The position numbers and the translations under genes are program-made. Below, piece by piece: positions 1 through 9,256 of a stretch of 46,530 nucleotides of DNA. Numbering within the stretch: position 1 is the first letter of the stretch; every line of letters begins with the position of its first letter. Where the stretch lies: contig JAPOPM010000142.1 in assembly GCA_026712905.1 (NCBI GenBank), positions 1-46,530 of the forward strand, written 5' to 3'. This DNA is from Deltaproteobacteria bacterium (GTDB lineage: Bacteria; Desulfobacterota; Binatia; UBA9968; JAJDTQ01). The notes below the pieces were generated by a model that searched no databases, was not told the origin of the DNA, and worked only from the letters and a program-made list of their open reading frames with translations.

Positions 1-159
1 CATCCGACGCCCATGGCCGTCATGAATCTGGCCAATGCGCTCGAAATTCACCCGGCGATTGTCGCGGGCAGGGTCCGATACGAACAGCAGAACTACCGCC
101 TGCTGTCTCAATTCGTCGGCACCGGCGAAGTCCGACGGCAGCTCGGCATGGCCGCATGA
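1..159 (+). CDS. C-terminal tail of an ImmA/IrrE-type metallo-endopeptidase (partial)
   Basis: The window opens inside this gene. Frame 1 reads for 52 codons to a TGA at 157-159. The tail contains a block reading roughly ALEIHPAIVAGRVRYEQQNY followed by RLLSQFVGTGEVRR. I recognise this as the C-terminal end of ImmA/IrrE-domain proteins, often fused to or paired with an XRE-type regulator (HigA-like antitoxin organisation). The catalytic HExxH part would lie upstream of the window and cannot be checked. Family members cleave or sense repressors in phage, mobile-element and stress regulation. The assignment rests on remembered family resemblance of about 35 residues. Confidence 0.55.
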   Translation, partial: HPTPMAVMNLANALEIHPAIVAGRVRYEQQNYRLLSQFVGTGEVRRQLGMAA

Positions 160-552
160 GGCAGCGGTTTGATGATTGAAGCAACGATACACGGGGTGCG
201 GCGTGCCACTGACGAATACCTGGTCGTTCATCTGTGCGATGGTCGGGCGTCGGATGTTGTTGTTTTCGGAGATGGATCTGTCTCCCGTTGGCTGCTGATC
301 GGAACGGGAGACCGATGCCCGGCGCGGGAGCCTGCGGCGAGAGACCTGTAGGGCCTAACGGATTGCTGCAATTAAGGAAATCGCCCGCTGCACCGGGCCG
401 GGGACGTCTCGCTCAGGGCACCCAGGGTGCGTGGGGTGTGAGAACGGACAGCCGCGGAGACCCGCAAAGTCGTTTGCACCCCCGCCGTTTTTTGGTACAG
501 TGCGCGCTTACGAATCGGTTGGGCCGGTGGGGGAGGGCGGCGGCTGCGCGAT
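160..552. other. Intergenic region upstream of the peptide-ABC ATPase pair
   Basis: About 390 bases without a convincing gene. Short open frames exist (for example an ATG at 169 giving 60 codons), but they have no recognisable family, no clear ribosome binding site, and end in low-complexity arginine/alanine-rich sequence. The only positive signal I see is the promoter-like pair at 474-501. Confidence 0.4.
474..501 (+). promoter_or_regulatory. Candidate sigma70-type promoter for the dppD-dppF-like pair
   Basis: TTGCAC (474-479) and TACAGT (496-501) are separated by 16 bases and lie about 50 bases upstream of the ATG at 553. The -10 matches the consensus at four of six positions and the -35 at three of six, within otherwise very GC-rich sequence. 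Inferred by eye. Confidence 0.4.
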
Positions 553-1515
<963 letters not shown>

Positions 1516-1558
1516 ACCGGAAGGCCGGCGCAACGCCCGCGACAGGACGTGAAATCCC

Positions 1559-2560
1559 ATGAGCTTGCTGGAAATCAGGAACCTCAAGAAGTACTTCCCG
1601 GTGGCGGACGGATTGCTCTCCCGGCGCAAGGGGGACGTCAAGGCCGTGGACGGCGTCAGCCTCACGGTGGAGGACGGTGAGACTCTCGGCGTGGTGGGAG
1701 AGTCCGGCTGCGGCAAGTCGACGCTGGGGCGCACGATCCTGCGCCTGATCGAGCCCACCGAGGGCGAGATCCTGTTCGAGAACAAGGACATCATGCGGGT
1801 CTCCAACGCGGAGATGCGCGACCTGCGCCGGCGCATGCAGATCATCTTCCAGGACCCCTACGCCTCCCTCAACCCGCGCATGCGCGTGGGCGAGATCATC
1901 GGCGAGGGCCTCAAGATCCACAAGATGGCCACCGGCAGCGGCCGCAGGGAACACGTGATGGGGCTGCTCGCCAAGGTGGGGTTGCGGGAGGACCACTACG
2001 ACCGCTATCCGCACGAGTTCAGCGGCGGCCAGCGGCAACGCATCGGCATCGCCCGGGCCCTGGCGGTGTCGCCCAAGTTCATCGTCGCCGACGAGCCGGT
2101 GTCGTCGCTGGACGTGTCCATCCAGGCCCAGATCATCAACCTCCTGCAGGAGTTGCAGGAGAGCATGAGCCTCACGTTCTTCTTCATCTCCCACGACCTC
2201 CGGGTGGTGGAGCACGTGAGCCATCGGGTGGCGATCATGTACCTGGGCAAGGTGGTGGAGATCGCGCCCAGCGACGCCATCTACAAGGACGCGCGCCATC
2301 CCTACACGCGCGCGCTGCTGTCCGCGGTGCCCATGCCGGATCCCAACCCCAAGAAGGACCGCATGGTGCTGGAGGGCGACGTGCCCAGCCCCGTCAATCC
2401 GCCTACGGGCTGCAACTTTCACCCGCGCTGTCCGTTCCGCGAGCAGATCTGCACCGAGGTGGAGCCGGAGCTGGAGTTTGCCCACGGCGGGCACGGCACC
2501 GCCTGTCACGTCTTCGGATCCGGCAAGCGCGCGTGGCCGAATCCGCCGCGGGTGTCCTGA
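1559..2560 (+). CDS. dppF: Dipeptide/oligopeptide ABC transporter ATP-binding protein (DppF/OppF type)
   Basis: A 333-residue partner ATPase. Walker A is GESGCGKST (47-55), the Q-loop is [12 protein letters not shown], the signature FSGGQ (154-158), Walker B FIVADE (174-179) and the switch histidine is in [11 protein letters not shown]. As in DppF/OppF, residues after about 250 form the peptide-transporter C-terminal extension, with cysteines in [10 protein letters not shown]...QICTEVEP. DppD and DppF normally form a heterodimer under two permeases. Here the pair is followed by a terminator-like hairpin (2588-2626) and then greA, so it forms a two-gene unit. Solute specificity cannot be read from the ATPases. 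Confidence 0.88.
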   Translation: MSLLEIRNLKKYFPVADGLLSRRKGDVKAVDGVSLTVEDGETLGVVGESGCGKSTLGRTILRLIEPTEGEILFENKDIMRVSNAEMRDLRRRMQIIFQDPYASLNPRMRVGEIIGEGLKIHKMATGSGRREHVMGLLAKVGLREDHYDRYPHEFSGGQRQRIGIARALAVSPKFIVADEPVSSLDVSIQAQIINLLQELQESMSLTFFFISHDLRVVEHVSHRVAIMYLGKVVEIAPSDAIYKDARHPYTRALLSAVPMPDPNPKKDRMVLEGDVPSPVNPPTGCNFHPRCPFREQICTEVEPELEFAHGGHGTACHVFGSGKRAWPNPPRVS

Positions 2561-2587
2561 GGTTCCGCCACGGTTGGCTGAAATCCA

Positions 2588-2626
2588 CGGGCGGGCGGAG
2601 GTTCCTCGGCTCGCCCGGAGCTTTTT
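2588..2626 (+). terminator. Intrinsic terminator after the dppF-like gene
   Basis: A hairpin with outer arms CGGGCG (2588-2593) and CGCCCG (2612-2617) and a mostly paired inner stem GGCGGAGG/CCTCGGCT closes on a short loop. It is followed closely by a run of five T (2622-2626). It lies between the ATPase pair and greA and probably ends that transcript. Confidence 0.5.
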
Positions 2627-2671
2627 CAGAGAAAGCTTTATCAGAACAACATTCTTCAGAGGTGCAGTCAG

Positions 2672-3160
2672 ATGGCAGATGACAACGGCTCCGTGCCCAT
2701 GACGCCGCGTGGACATCAGCAATTGCTGGAGGATCTCCAGCGCCTCAAGTCGGTTGAACGTCCCAAGAACGTCCGCGACATCGAGGAGGCCCGCGCCCAC
2801 GGCGACCTGTCGGAGAACGCCGAGTATCACGCCGCCAAGGACCGCCAGTCCCTGCTCGACGTCCAGATCCGCGAACTTGAGGACAAGATCGTGCGCGCGC
2901 AGGTGATCGACATTTCCAAGCTTTCCGGCGACAAGATCGTGTTCGGCGCCACCGTCAAGCTGGTGGACGACGACACCGATGAGGACGTCGTCTACCAGAT
3001 CGTGGGCGAGCACGAGTCCGAGCCCAGGGAGGGAAGGATCTCCCTGGGGTCTCCGGTGGCGCGGTCGCTGATCGGACGGCGCGTGGGCGACCTGGTGGAG
3101 GTGCGCACGCCCGCGGGCGTGCGGAACTTCGAGGTCCTGGACGTCTCCTTCATCGAATAG
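2672..3160 (+). CDS. greA: Transcription elongation factor GreA
   Basis: 162 residues, the usual GreA length. GreA binds the RNA polymerase secondary channel and stimulates cleavage of the back-tracked RNA 3' end. The N-terminal coiled coil is visible (about residues 10-80), with the tip motif DIEEARAHGDLSENAEYHAA; its paired acidic residues coordinate the catalytic Mg. The C-terminal FKBP-like domain contains GRISLGSPVARSLIGRRVGD. AGAGGTG at 2658-2664 supports the ATG at 2672. Transcription probably starts after the hairpin at 2588-2626. Confidence 0.95.
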   Translation: MADDNGSVPMTPRGHQQLLEDLQRLKSVERPKNVRDIEEARAHGDLSENAEYHAAKDRQSLLDVQIRELEDKIVRAQVIDISKLSGDKIVFGATVKLVDDDTDEDVVYQIVGEHESEPREGRISLGSPVARSLIGRRVGDLVEVRTPAGVRNFEVLDVSFIE

Positions 3161-3200
3161 GTTCGCGTTTGTAGGGAGTTGTGCCGCCGGCCTCGCGGCC

Positions 3201-5063
3201 TTGGCGCTGCTCCTCGCCGTTCCCGCGCAGGCCCAGGTCTCGATTCGTGCCGAGCCGGGGTTCGGCGGCATTTTTCGTCTGGGCGAACCGTTGCCGGTGC
3301 GCATCGAATTGGTGAACTCCGGCGCGGCGGTGCGCGGCGTGCTGGAGGTGGTGGAGGCCCGCGGCGGTCCCACCCGCGGGATGGAACCCTACTCCTTCAT
3401 CCAGCAGCGCGACCTCTTCCTATCCGCCCACGCCCGCAAGGTCCTGTTCGTCACCGTCGACCCGGACACGGTGGCGCAGCCGCTGGTACTGCGCTTCACG
3501 GGCGGCGGACAGAGTCACGAGACCGCCGTCACGCTCCGCGGGCGCTTCACCGGTCAGCCGCTGGTGCTGCTGCTGACCCGGAGCAACGTCGCCCCGGCGA
3601 TTCCCCTTCCCTACGAGACCCCCGTTCCCGTCGTGTCCCTGCCTTTGAGCGATCTGCCCGAGGAAGCCCGCGCCTACGGCGGGGTGTGGAGCATCGTGCT
3701 CTACGAGCAGTCCCTGCGCGGCATGTCGCGCCGTCAGCGCGCCGCGCTGGAACGGTGGCTTTCGTCGGGCGGAACCCTGGCGGTGTTGGGCGGGGCGCAT
3801 TTCGCCCTGTACCGTGACCGCGCCACCGCGCCGCTGCTCCCGGTGGCGGTCCGCGGGGTAAAACGCGTGGACGCGCTGCCCGAGCTGTCCGAGCAGTTCG
3901 GCGGCACGCTCGCGGACCTTCTCGTTCAGGATACGGTAGTGGGTGCCGGCAGCACGGTGCTCCTGGAAGAACGGGGCACGCCCATCCTGGTGCGGCGGGA
4001 TCACGGCGCCGGCCGGGTGGTCTACCTGGCGCTGGACGTGGGCCGTCCGCCCGTGTCGGACTGGACGGGCCTTCCGGCGCTCTTCGGCGAGGTGCTGGGG
4101 AAACCGCCGGCGAGGGGTACGGACCCGTGGAGCGCGTGGAATCGGGAGGTGTTCACCGTCCTGCTCCAGGACTTCGGCTTTTCCAGTCTGCGCTCTCCGG
4201 TGCTGACGCTGCTGCTGGCGCTGGCGCTCTACATCGGCTCGCTGCTGCTGTGGTTCCGCTACTGGAAGAACGGCGCTCCCGCCGGCTACCGGCTCGCGCT
4301 GGTGCCCGCGGCATTGGTGGCGGCATCGGCGTTGGGCGGCTACTGGTACTTCGATCGGGGCGGCCACGTGCCCGACGGCATCCTGATCTCGTCGACCGTA
4401 GTGGACGGCAGTCCGTGGTCCGACGTGGCACCGGTGCATGCCAACGTGGGCCTGTTCGCCACCCGGCACAAGGACTTCTCCTTCAGCCTCAGGGACGGGT
4501 GGAGCCAGTTCGATCTCGTGCCGTCGCCCAGCCGGGATGACGTGGGGGCGTCGCTCGTGCTGCGGCAGGGGCGCCCCCACGGACGGGTCCATGTCCCGCT
4601 CACGGAATGGAACTCGGCGCTGTTCAAGCTGCGCTCCCTGGAGCCCTCGCCGGTGGGCATCGACTGGCAGCACACCGCGGATACCTACCGGATCGGCATC
4701 GCCAACCGCGGCTCCGGCACGTTCACGGATTGCTGGCTCGTGGTGGGTGGACGCGGCTACAAGCTCGGCGACGTGCCGCCCGGCGGCGTGCTGCGGCGGG
4801 AGGGTTCCGCGGTGCCGAAAGGCGAAGGGGAGGACGAGAGTCAACCGCGCGACGTGAGTTTCGACGACGAAGCGCGGGGGCTCCTGCTGCGCTACTCGGT
4901 GTTCCCGGACGGCGAGGCCGACGACCCCAAGGCGGCCTTCGTGATCGGCTGGATCGGCGGCGACGAACCGGCGCTCCAGGTGGACGACGCGCGGGTCTCG
5001 GCGCATCACTTCAAGATCTTTCGCGTCGCCCTCCCCGTGGGAGCCGAGGAGGAGGACCTGTGA
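3201..5063 (+). CDS. Large membrane-anchored protein with glutamine-amidotransferase-like fold; first gene of the MoxR/vWA cluster
   Basis: 620 residues from the first usable start, a TTG at 3201. An N-terminal secretory signal precedes a beta-rich region. Residues about 115-300 resemble the class-I glutamine-amidotransferase-like domain found in membrane proteins of such clusters (RWLSSGGTLAVLGGAHFALY). Two hydrophobic helices follow at about 331-353 and 363-384, then a second beta-rich periplasmic part. The start is odd: the same frame continues upstream as FAFVGSCAAGLAALALLLAV, which looks like the real signal peptide. However, no ATG, GTG or TTG occurs in that frame between the in-frame TGA at 3069 and 3201. 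The stop overlaps the next start as GTGA. Function unknown; the cluster suggests cell-envelope work with MoxR and vWA proteins. Confidence 0.65.
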   Translation: MALLLAVPAQAQVSIRAEPGFGGIFRLGEPLPVRIELVNSGAAVRGVLEVVEARGGPTRGMEPYSFIQQRDLFLSAHARKVLFVTVDPDTVAQPLVLRFTGGGQSHETAVTLRGRFTGQPLVLLLTRSNVAPAIPLPYETPVPVVSLPLSDLPEEARAYGGVWSIVLYEQSLRGMSRRQRAALERWLSSGGTLAVLGGAHFALYRDRATAPLLPVAVRGVKRVDALPELSEQFGGTLADLLVQDTVVGAGSTVLLEERGTPILVRRDHGAGRVVYLALDVGRPPVSDWTGLPALFGEVLGKPPARGTDPWSAWNREVFTVLLQDFGFSSLRSPVLTLLLALALYIGSLLLWFRYWKNGAPAGYRLALVPAALVAASALGGYWYFDRGGHVPDGILISSTVVDGSPWSDVAPVHANVGLFATRHKDFSFSLRDGWSQFDLVPSPSRDDVGASLVLRQGRPHGRVHVPLTEWNSALFKLRSLEPSPVGIDWQHTADTYRIGIANRGSGTFTDCWLVVGGRGYKLGDVPPGGVLRREGSAVPKGEGEDESQPRDVSFDDEARGLLLRYSVFPDGEADDPKAAFVIGWIGGDEPALQVDDARVSAHHFKIFRVALPVGAEEEDL

Positions 5064-5830
5064 GGCCCTGGAGCAATCCGGTGTTTCGCGAGGCCGTGAC
5101 GGTGTACTGGGTGGACGGGCAGGCCTACGTCACGTACCTGTTCTACCTGGTCATCCTGGGGGCGCTGCAGCTTCTGGCGCTCGTGCTCCCCTCCGGGGAG
5201 GCCCGCTTCTGGATCGGCCCCGCCTTCCTGTTCAAGTTTTCCACGGTGGCCTCGCTGCTGCTCATCGTCTACCTGACCCTGCGCTTCGCCGGGCTGGAGT
5301 TCCTGGCCTGGCGCTTCTCGCCGCTGCGCCATTGGCTCGATGAGGAACGGCTGAGCATCACCACGGTGGCGTGCGGCCTGCTGTCCATTCTGCTGGTCCA
5401 TTCGCTGATCCTGCTGCTCCTCGCCGCGCCGCTGCTGGTGTGGTCGGGGGCCGTCGCGCGCGCTCCCTTGATGGACATGGCCTCCACCGTGCCCATGCTG
5501 TTCCTCTACGCCGTGGGCTACGGCATCTGGGGCCTCGTGGGGCTGGCTTTCTGGGAGCGCAAGGCGGATACTCGCCGGGTCTTCATCCGCTGGATCTTCG
5601 TCTGCTTCTTCCTGATCTCCGGCGCCTTCGGCGCATGGGCCCAGACGTTGAACCCGGTGGCGTTTCTGCTCTATCATCTCGGCACCCTGGAGATCGTGGC
5701 CGCGCCGGTGCGCTGGGGTGTGTTGTGGACCCCTTCGCTGATTCACTGGAGCTTCCAGGGCGTGGTGTTCGCGGCGGCGCTGGCGCTCCTGGCCTGGGGG
5801 CTCAGGCGAGTGCAGAGAGGTTACAATTGA
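5060..5830 (+). CDS. Polytopic membrane protein (about 6 TM), unknown function
   Basis: 256 residues from the GTG at 5060, whose last two bases open the TGA of the preceding gene. GGAGGAGGA at 5048-5056 is a strong ribosome binding site. Six or so hydrophobic segments are visible, for example around residues 20-43 (VTYLFYLVILGALQLLALVL), 55-80, 98-130, 143-165, 176-198 and 228-250. The layout resembles ABC-2-type permease or related integral membrane subunits, but there is no ATPase of that class beside it. The gene overlaps the next by TTGA. It very likely belongs to the same membrane complex as its neighbours. The reading frame is open far upstream of 5060 (from 4607), but that part is only a shadow of the previous gene. 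Confidence 0.6.
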   Translation: MRPWSNPVFREAVTVYWVDGQAYVTYLFYLVILGALQLLALVLPSGEARFWIGPAFLFKFSTVASLLLIVYLTLRFAGLEFLAWRFSPLRHWLDEERLSITTVACGLLSILLVHSLILLLLAAPLLVWSGAVARAPLMDMASTVPMLFLYAVGYGIWGLVGLAFWERKADTRRVFIRWIFVCFFLISGAFGAWAQTLNPVAFLLYHLGTLEIVAAPVRWGVLWTPSLIHWSFQGVVFAAALALLAWGLRRVQRGYN

Positions 5831-7227
5831 CCGAACCCGAATCCCTGCTGCGCGACAAGCTCGCCGAACTGCGCCGGTGGGAGCGGCGCAAGCGGCGCGA
5901 GCGCCTGTTGTGGGAGAGCCTCTTCTACGCGGCGCTGGCGGCCGCGGCGGTGGTGGCGGCGCGCGCGCTCATGGCGGTGGACGCCGCCCTGTTGTGGCTT
6001 GCGCCGGCGGTCTTCGCCGCGGCGGCCGCGGCGGTGTTCCTGTTGCGCCCGTGGCGCGAGCGCGCGTTCCTGGGCTCGCTCAAGCGGGTGGACGATCGCC
6101 TGGAGCTCAGGGAGCGGGTGCTGACGGCGTGGGACATCCTGTCCCGTTCCCGCGAGCGGGCGGAAGGAGGCCGCCGTCCGGAGGAAGAGCTGGTGGTGGA
6201 GGAAGCGGCCGAGAAGCTGGCACGGGTGGCCGTGCCGCCGCTGCTGCCGCGCCGGCGCTCCTGGCACGCCTGGGCCGGCGCGTTCCTGGTGGTGCTGGCG
6301 GGGGCGGGGCTGTGGCTGCCGCCGGGAGGTGCTCCCGAGGCGGTGTCGGCCGTGTCGCGCATGGCCGAGACGCTGCGGGAACACGCCCGGGAGCTGGAGG
6401 AGCGGGCGCGCGCGCAGGATCTGGCGGAGAGCCGGCGCATGGCCGAGGCGCTGCGCGAGATGGCCGAAAGGCAGCTCGACGATCCCGCGGACGACAAGAC
6501 CGGCATCGAGGCCGCGGTGGGGGCCATGGTGGAGGTGCTGGAGGACATGACCCGCTCGTGGCCCACCGAGGCGGGCCTGGAGTGGCCGGTGCTGTCCGAC
6601 GCGGCCCTGGAGAAACTGCGGGAGCAGCTCCAACGCTCGCGGACGCGGGAGATGGACGGTCCTCTGGGAAAGAGCCGGGGCGAGATGCTGGAATCCCTGG
6701 GACTCTCGTCGCTGGACCGCCAGCCCGGGAACTCCTCGGAGATGAGCCAGGAGGAGATTCGCGAGTTCCTCGACCGCGTGGAGCGGGAGGCCCGGCAAGA
6801 GCAGGACCGGCGCGAGATGGCGTCCACGCAGCAGTTCCTCACCGAGCTGTTGCCGGGGGATGCGCCGGGCGAATCCCTCGCCGAGGCGGCGCGGCCCGGC
6901 GGTCCCAAGAGTGAGATGGACGAATCGCCGCCGGCCGGGCGGCAACCGGGCAACGAGCCCGGCAAGGGCGGGCAGGAACCCTACGACCCCGCCTTCCAGG
7001 CGCGGGTGCGCACGCACCTGCAAGGGCTCCTGGGGCAGGGGCCGAGCCGGGGGTTCGGCTTCCGCGGTGAGGCGCGTCCGGGCGAGAGCACGGTGACGGA
7101 AGAGGCGGTGGTGGTGCGCTATCAACGGCAGGTGGAGGCGGAGCTGTCGTCCGCCGAGATTCCCGCCGAGTTCAAGGAAACCATCAAGAACTATTTCCTG
7201 TCCCTGGGAGTGACCGGGAGACCTTAG
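5827..7227 (+). CDS. Membrane-anchored coiled-coil-rich protein of the MoxR/vWA cluster
   Basis: 466 residues from a TTG at 5827, supported by AGAGAGG at 5814-5820 with 6-base spacing. N-terminal charged segment (RRWERRKRRERLLWES), then two close hydrophobic helices at roughly 27-70 and a third around 150-170. The rest is strongly charged and helical, with heptad-like Glu/Arg/Ala repeats (EHARELEERARAQDLAESRR). It ends in a conserved-looking segment, QVEAELSSAEIPAEFKETIK, directly before FFLSLG. That tail is common to proteins encoded upstream of MoxR in similar clusters, where it precedes a small folded helix. I cannot assign a named family. It probably scaffolds the complex. Confidence 0.6.
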   Translation: MTEPESLLRDKLAELRRWERRKRRERLLWESLFYAALAAAAVVAARALMAVDAALLWLAPAVFAAAAAAVFLLRPWRERAFLGSLKRVDDRLELRERVLTAWDILSRSRERAEGGRRPEEELVVEEAAEKLARVAVPPLLPRRRSWHAWAGAFLVVLAGAGLWLPPGGAPEAVSAVSRMAETLREHARELEERARAQDLAESRRMAEALREMAERQLDDPADDKTGIEAAVGAMVEVLEDMTRSWPTEAGLEWPVLSDAALEKLREQLQRSRTREMDGPLGKSRGEMLESLGLSSLDRQPGNSSEMSQEEIREFLDRVEREARQEQDRREMASTQQFLTELLPGDAPGESLAEAARPGGPKSEMDESPPAGRQPGNEPGKGGQEPYDPAFQARVRTHLQGLLGQGPSRGFGFRGEARPGESTVTEEAVVVRYQRQVEAELSSAEIPAEFKETIKNYFLSLGVTGRP

Positions 7228-7333
7228 TCGGAAGCACCCGCGCCGCGGCAAGGCACGGACGTGGAAGCGGATCCCGTCCGCCCGAGTCCGTGCCGTGCCG
7301 CGTCCGCGACGGGCTCCGGAAAGCGATGTAACC

Positions 7334-8359
7334 GTGACACTGGAAGCAACCACCGAGGAAACGACGACCGAGGATGTGCGCACCCGCATGCGCGACGCCC
7401 AGCGGGCGTTCGAGGAAGTCAAGAGCGAGATGCACAAGGCGGTGGTGGGCCACGAGGAGCTCATCGAGGGCATCTTCATCGCGCTGGTGTGCGGCGGACA
7501 CTGTCTGCTGGAGGGGGTGCCGGGCCTGGGCAAGACCCTGATCGTGCGCTCGCTGGGGGAACTCATGGACCTGAGCTTCTCGCGCATCCAGTTCACCCCC
7601 GACCTCATGCCCGCGGACATCACCGGCACCAACGTGGTCAACGAGGACGCCTCGGGGCGCAAGGTGTTCGTGTTCGAGGCGGGTCCGGTGTTCGCCAACA
7701 TCGTGCTGGCGGACGAGATCAACCGGGCCACGCCCAAGACCCAGTCGGCGCTGCTGGAGGCGATGCAGGACCAGAGCGTCACCGCGGGCGGCACGCTCCA
7801 CGCCATCCCCAGCCCGTTCATGGTCCTGGCCACCCAGAACCCCATCGAGATGGAGGGGACCTACCCGCTGCCGGAGGCGCAGGTGGACCGTTTCTTCTTC
7901 AAGCTCATCGTCCGTTATCCCTCGTACGACGACTTGGCGCGCATCGCCGACCTCACCACCGCCGCGGCCTCCGGGGCGCTCGCCAAGGTGCTGGCGGCGG
8001 AGTCCGTGCTGGAGATGCGCGCGGCGGTGCGGGCGGTGCCGCTGGCCGCCGCGGTGCGCGACTACGCGGTGCGCCTGGTGATGGCGACCCATTCCGAGAC
8101 CGAGCACAGCACCGAGCTGGCGCGCCAGTACGTGCAGTACGGCGCCAGTCCCCGCGGCCTCCAGGCGGTCATCCTGGCGGCCAAGGCGCGCGCGCTGCTC
8201 TCCGGGCGTCCCAACGTCTCGTTCGAGGACATCCGCCGCGACCTGATGCCGAGCCTGCGCCACCGGCTGCTGCTCAACCTGGCGGCGGAGGCCTCGGGCA
8301 TCGCGCCGGAAGCGGTGCTGGACGAGGTGGTGGCGCGGGTGCCGGAGGTGCAGGCCTGA
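7334..8359 (+). CDS. MoxR-family AAA+ ATPase
   Basis: 341 residues from the GTG at 7334 (GGAAAG at 7317 gives a site; another GTG at 7295 would add 13 residues). Motifs are Walker A GVPGLGKT (61-68), Walker B IVLADE (123-128) and sensor-1 LATQNP. The MoxR pattern INRATPKTQSALLEAMQ is present, and the C-terminal lid contains SPRGLQAVILAAKA. MoxR ATPases act as chaperones that insert metals or mature protein complexes together with vWA-domain partners. The next gene (DUF58, a vWA-like fold) overlaps by 1 base and the one after carries true vWA domains, which is the classical MoxR arrangement. Confidence 0.9.
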   Translation: MTLEATTEETTTEDVRTRMRDAQRAFEEVKSEMHKAVVGHEELIEGIFIALVCGGHCLLEGVPGLGKTLIVRSLGELMDLSFSRIQFTPDLMPADITGTNVVNEDASGRKVFVFEAGPVFANIVLADEINRATPKTQSALLEAMQDQSVTAGGTLHAIPSPFMVLATQNPIEMEGTYPLPEAQVDRFFFKLIVRYPSYDDLARIADLTTAAASGALAKVLAAESVLEMRAAVRAVPLAAAVRDYAVRLVMATHSETEHSTELARQYVQYGASPRGLQAVILAAKARALLSGRPNVSFEDIRRDLMPSLRHRLLLNLAAEASGIAPEAVLDEVVARVPEVQA

Positions 8360-9252
8360 TGGCCGAGGCCGAGGCGCACCGCTTCCTCGAGCCCGACTTC
8401 CTGGCGCGGCTGGACAAGCTGCGCCTGGTGGCCAAGCGCCTGAGCTGGGGCGTGGCCCGGGGCGAGCACCCGACCATCCGCAAGGGATACAGCCTCGAGT
8501 TCTCGGACTTCCGCAAGTACAGCCACGGCGACGACCTGCGCTACGTGGACTGGAACGTCTACGGGCGCCTGGAGCGGCTGCTGCTCAAGGTGTTCACGGC
8601 CGAGGAGGAGATCACCGTGTATCTCCTGCTGGACGCCAGTCTTTCCATGGCCCAGGGAGACCCCGCCAAGCTGGAGTTCGCCAAGAACGTGGCCGCGGCC
8701 CTGGGCTACATCGGCCTCAAGACCCACGACCGGGTGGGGGCCATGGGCTTTGCCGGGGACGTGGGGGTGCAGTTGCCGCCGGCGCGCACCCGGGGCCAGA
8801 TCCTCTCGCTGTTCAACTTCCTGGAGGAACTGCCTCCCGCGGGCCGCACCGACCTGGAGGCGTCGATGAAGACCTTCACCCGGCTCTATCCGCGGCCCGG
8901 GCTGGTGGTGCTGTTCAGCGACCTGCTGGATGTCGCCGGCTGCCGCGCCGGGCTGGAGGAGCTGGCGCGGAAGCGGCACGACGTCCTTCTGGTGCACGTC
9001 TTGGGGGAGGGCGAGAACCGCCTGGACCCCGACGGCGACGTGTCCCTCGTGGACGTGGAGAGCGACCGGGAACGGCGGGTGTTCCTCGACGGCGACCTGG
9101 CCGAGCGCTTCCACAGGGAGGTGGAGGCGTACTTCGACGGCACCCGGCGTTTCTGCGAGAGCCAGGCCATGGACTACCGCCGCACCACCAGCGACGTCCC
9201 CTTCGACGACTTCGTCCTGCGTTACCTGACCCAGGACAGACGGCCCGGATAA
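8359..9252 (+). CDS. DUF58 / vWA-like protein, MoxR partner
   Basis: 297 residues. The ATG at 8359 overlaps the TGA of the MoxR gene. The DUF58 hallmark is clear near residues 50-75: FRKYSHGDDLRYVDWNVYGR. It is followed by a vWA-type fold with the MIDAS-like motif DASLS (about 93-97) and a downstream Thr in GRTDLEASM, so metal binding looks intact. No membrane helix is visible, so it is likely cytoplasmic and a direct binding partner of the upstream ATPase. In characterised MoxR systems the DUF58 protein links the ATPase to membrane vWA proteins; here that role fits the next gene. Confidence 0.88.
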   Translation: MAEAEAHRFLEPDFLARLDKLRLVAKRLSWGVARGEHPTIRKGYSLEFSDFRKYSHGDDLRYVDWNVYGRLERLLLKVFTAEEEITVYLLLDASLSMAQGDPAKLEFAKNVAAALGYIGLKTHDRVGAMGFAGDVGVQLPPARTRGQILSLFNFLEELPPAGRTDLEASMKTFTRLYPRPGLVVLFSDLLDVAGCRAGLEELARKRHDVLLVHVLGEGENRLDPDGDVSLVDVESDRERRVFLDGDLAERFHREVEAYFDGTRRFCESQAMDYRRTTSDVPFDDFVLRYLTQDRRPG

Positions 9253-9256
9253 CGCC

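Noticed and set aside
169-351. A 60-codon open frame near the left end
   Set aside because: No recognisable family, no convincing ribosome binding site, and a compositionally biased tail; more likely non-coding.
5060-5830. ABC-2 permease assignment for the six-TM protein
   Set aside because: No ATPase of that class is adjacent and no conserved ABC-2 motif is visible; only topology is similar.
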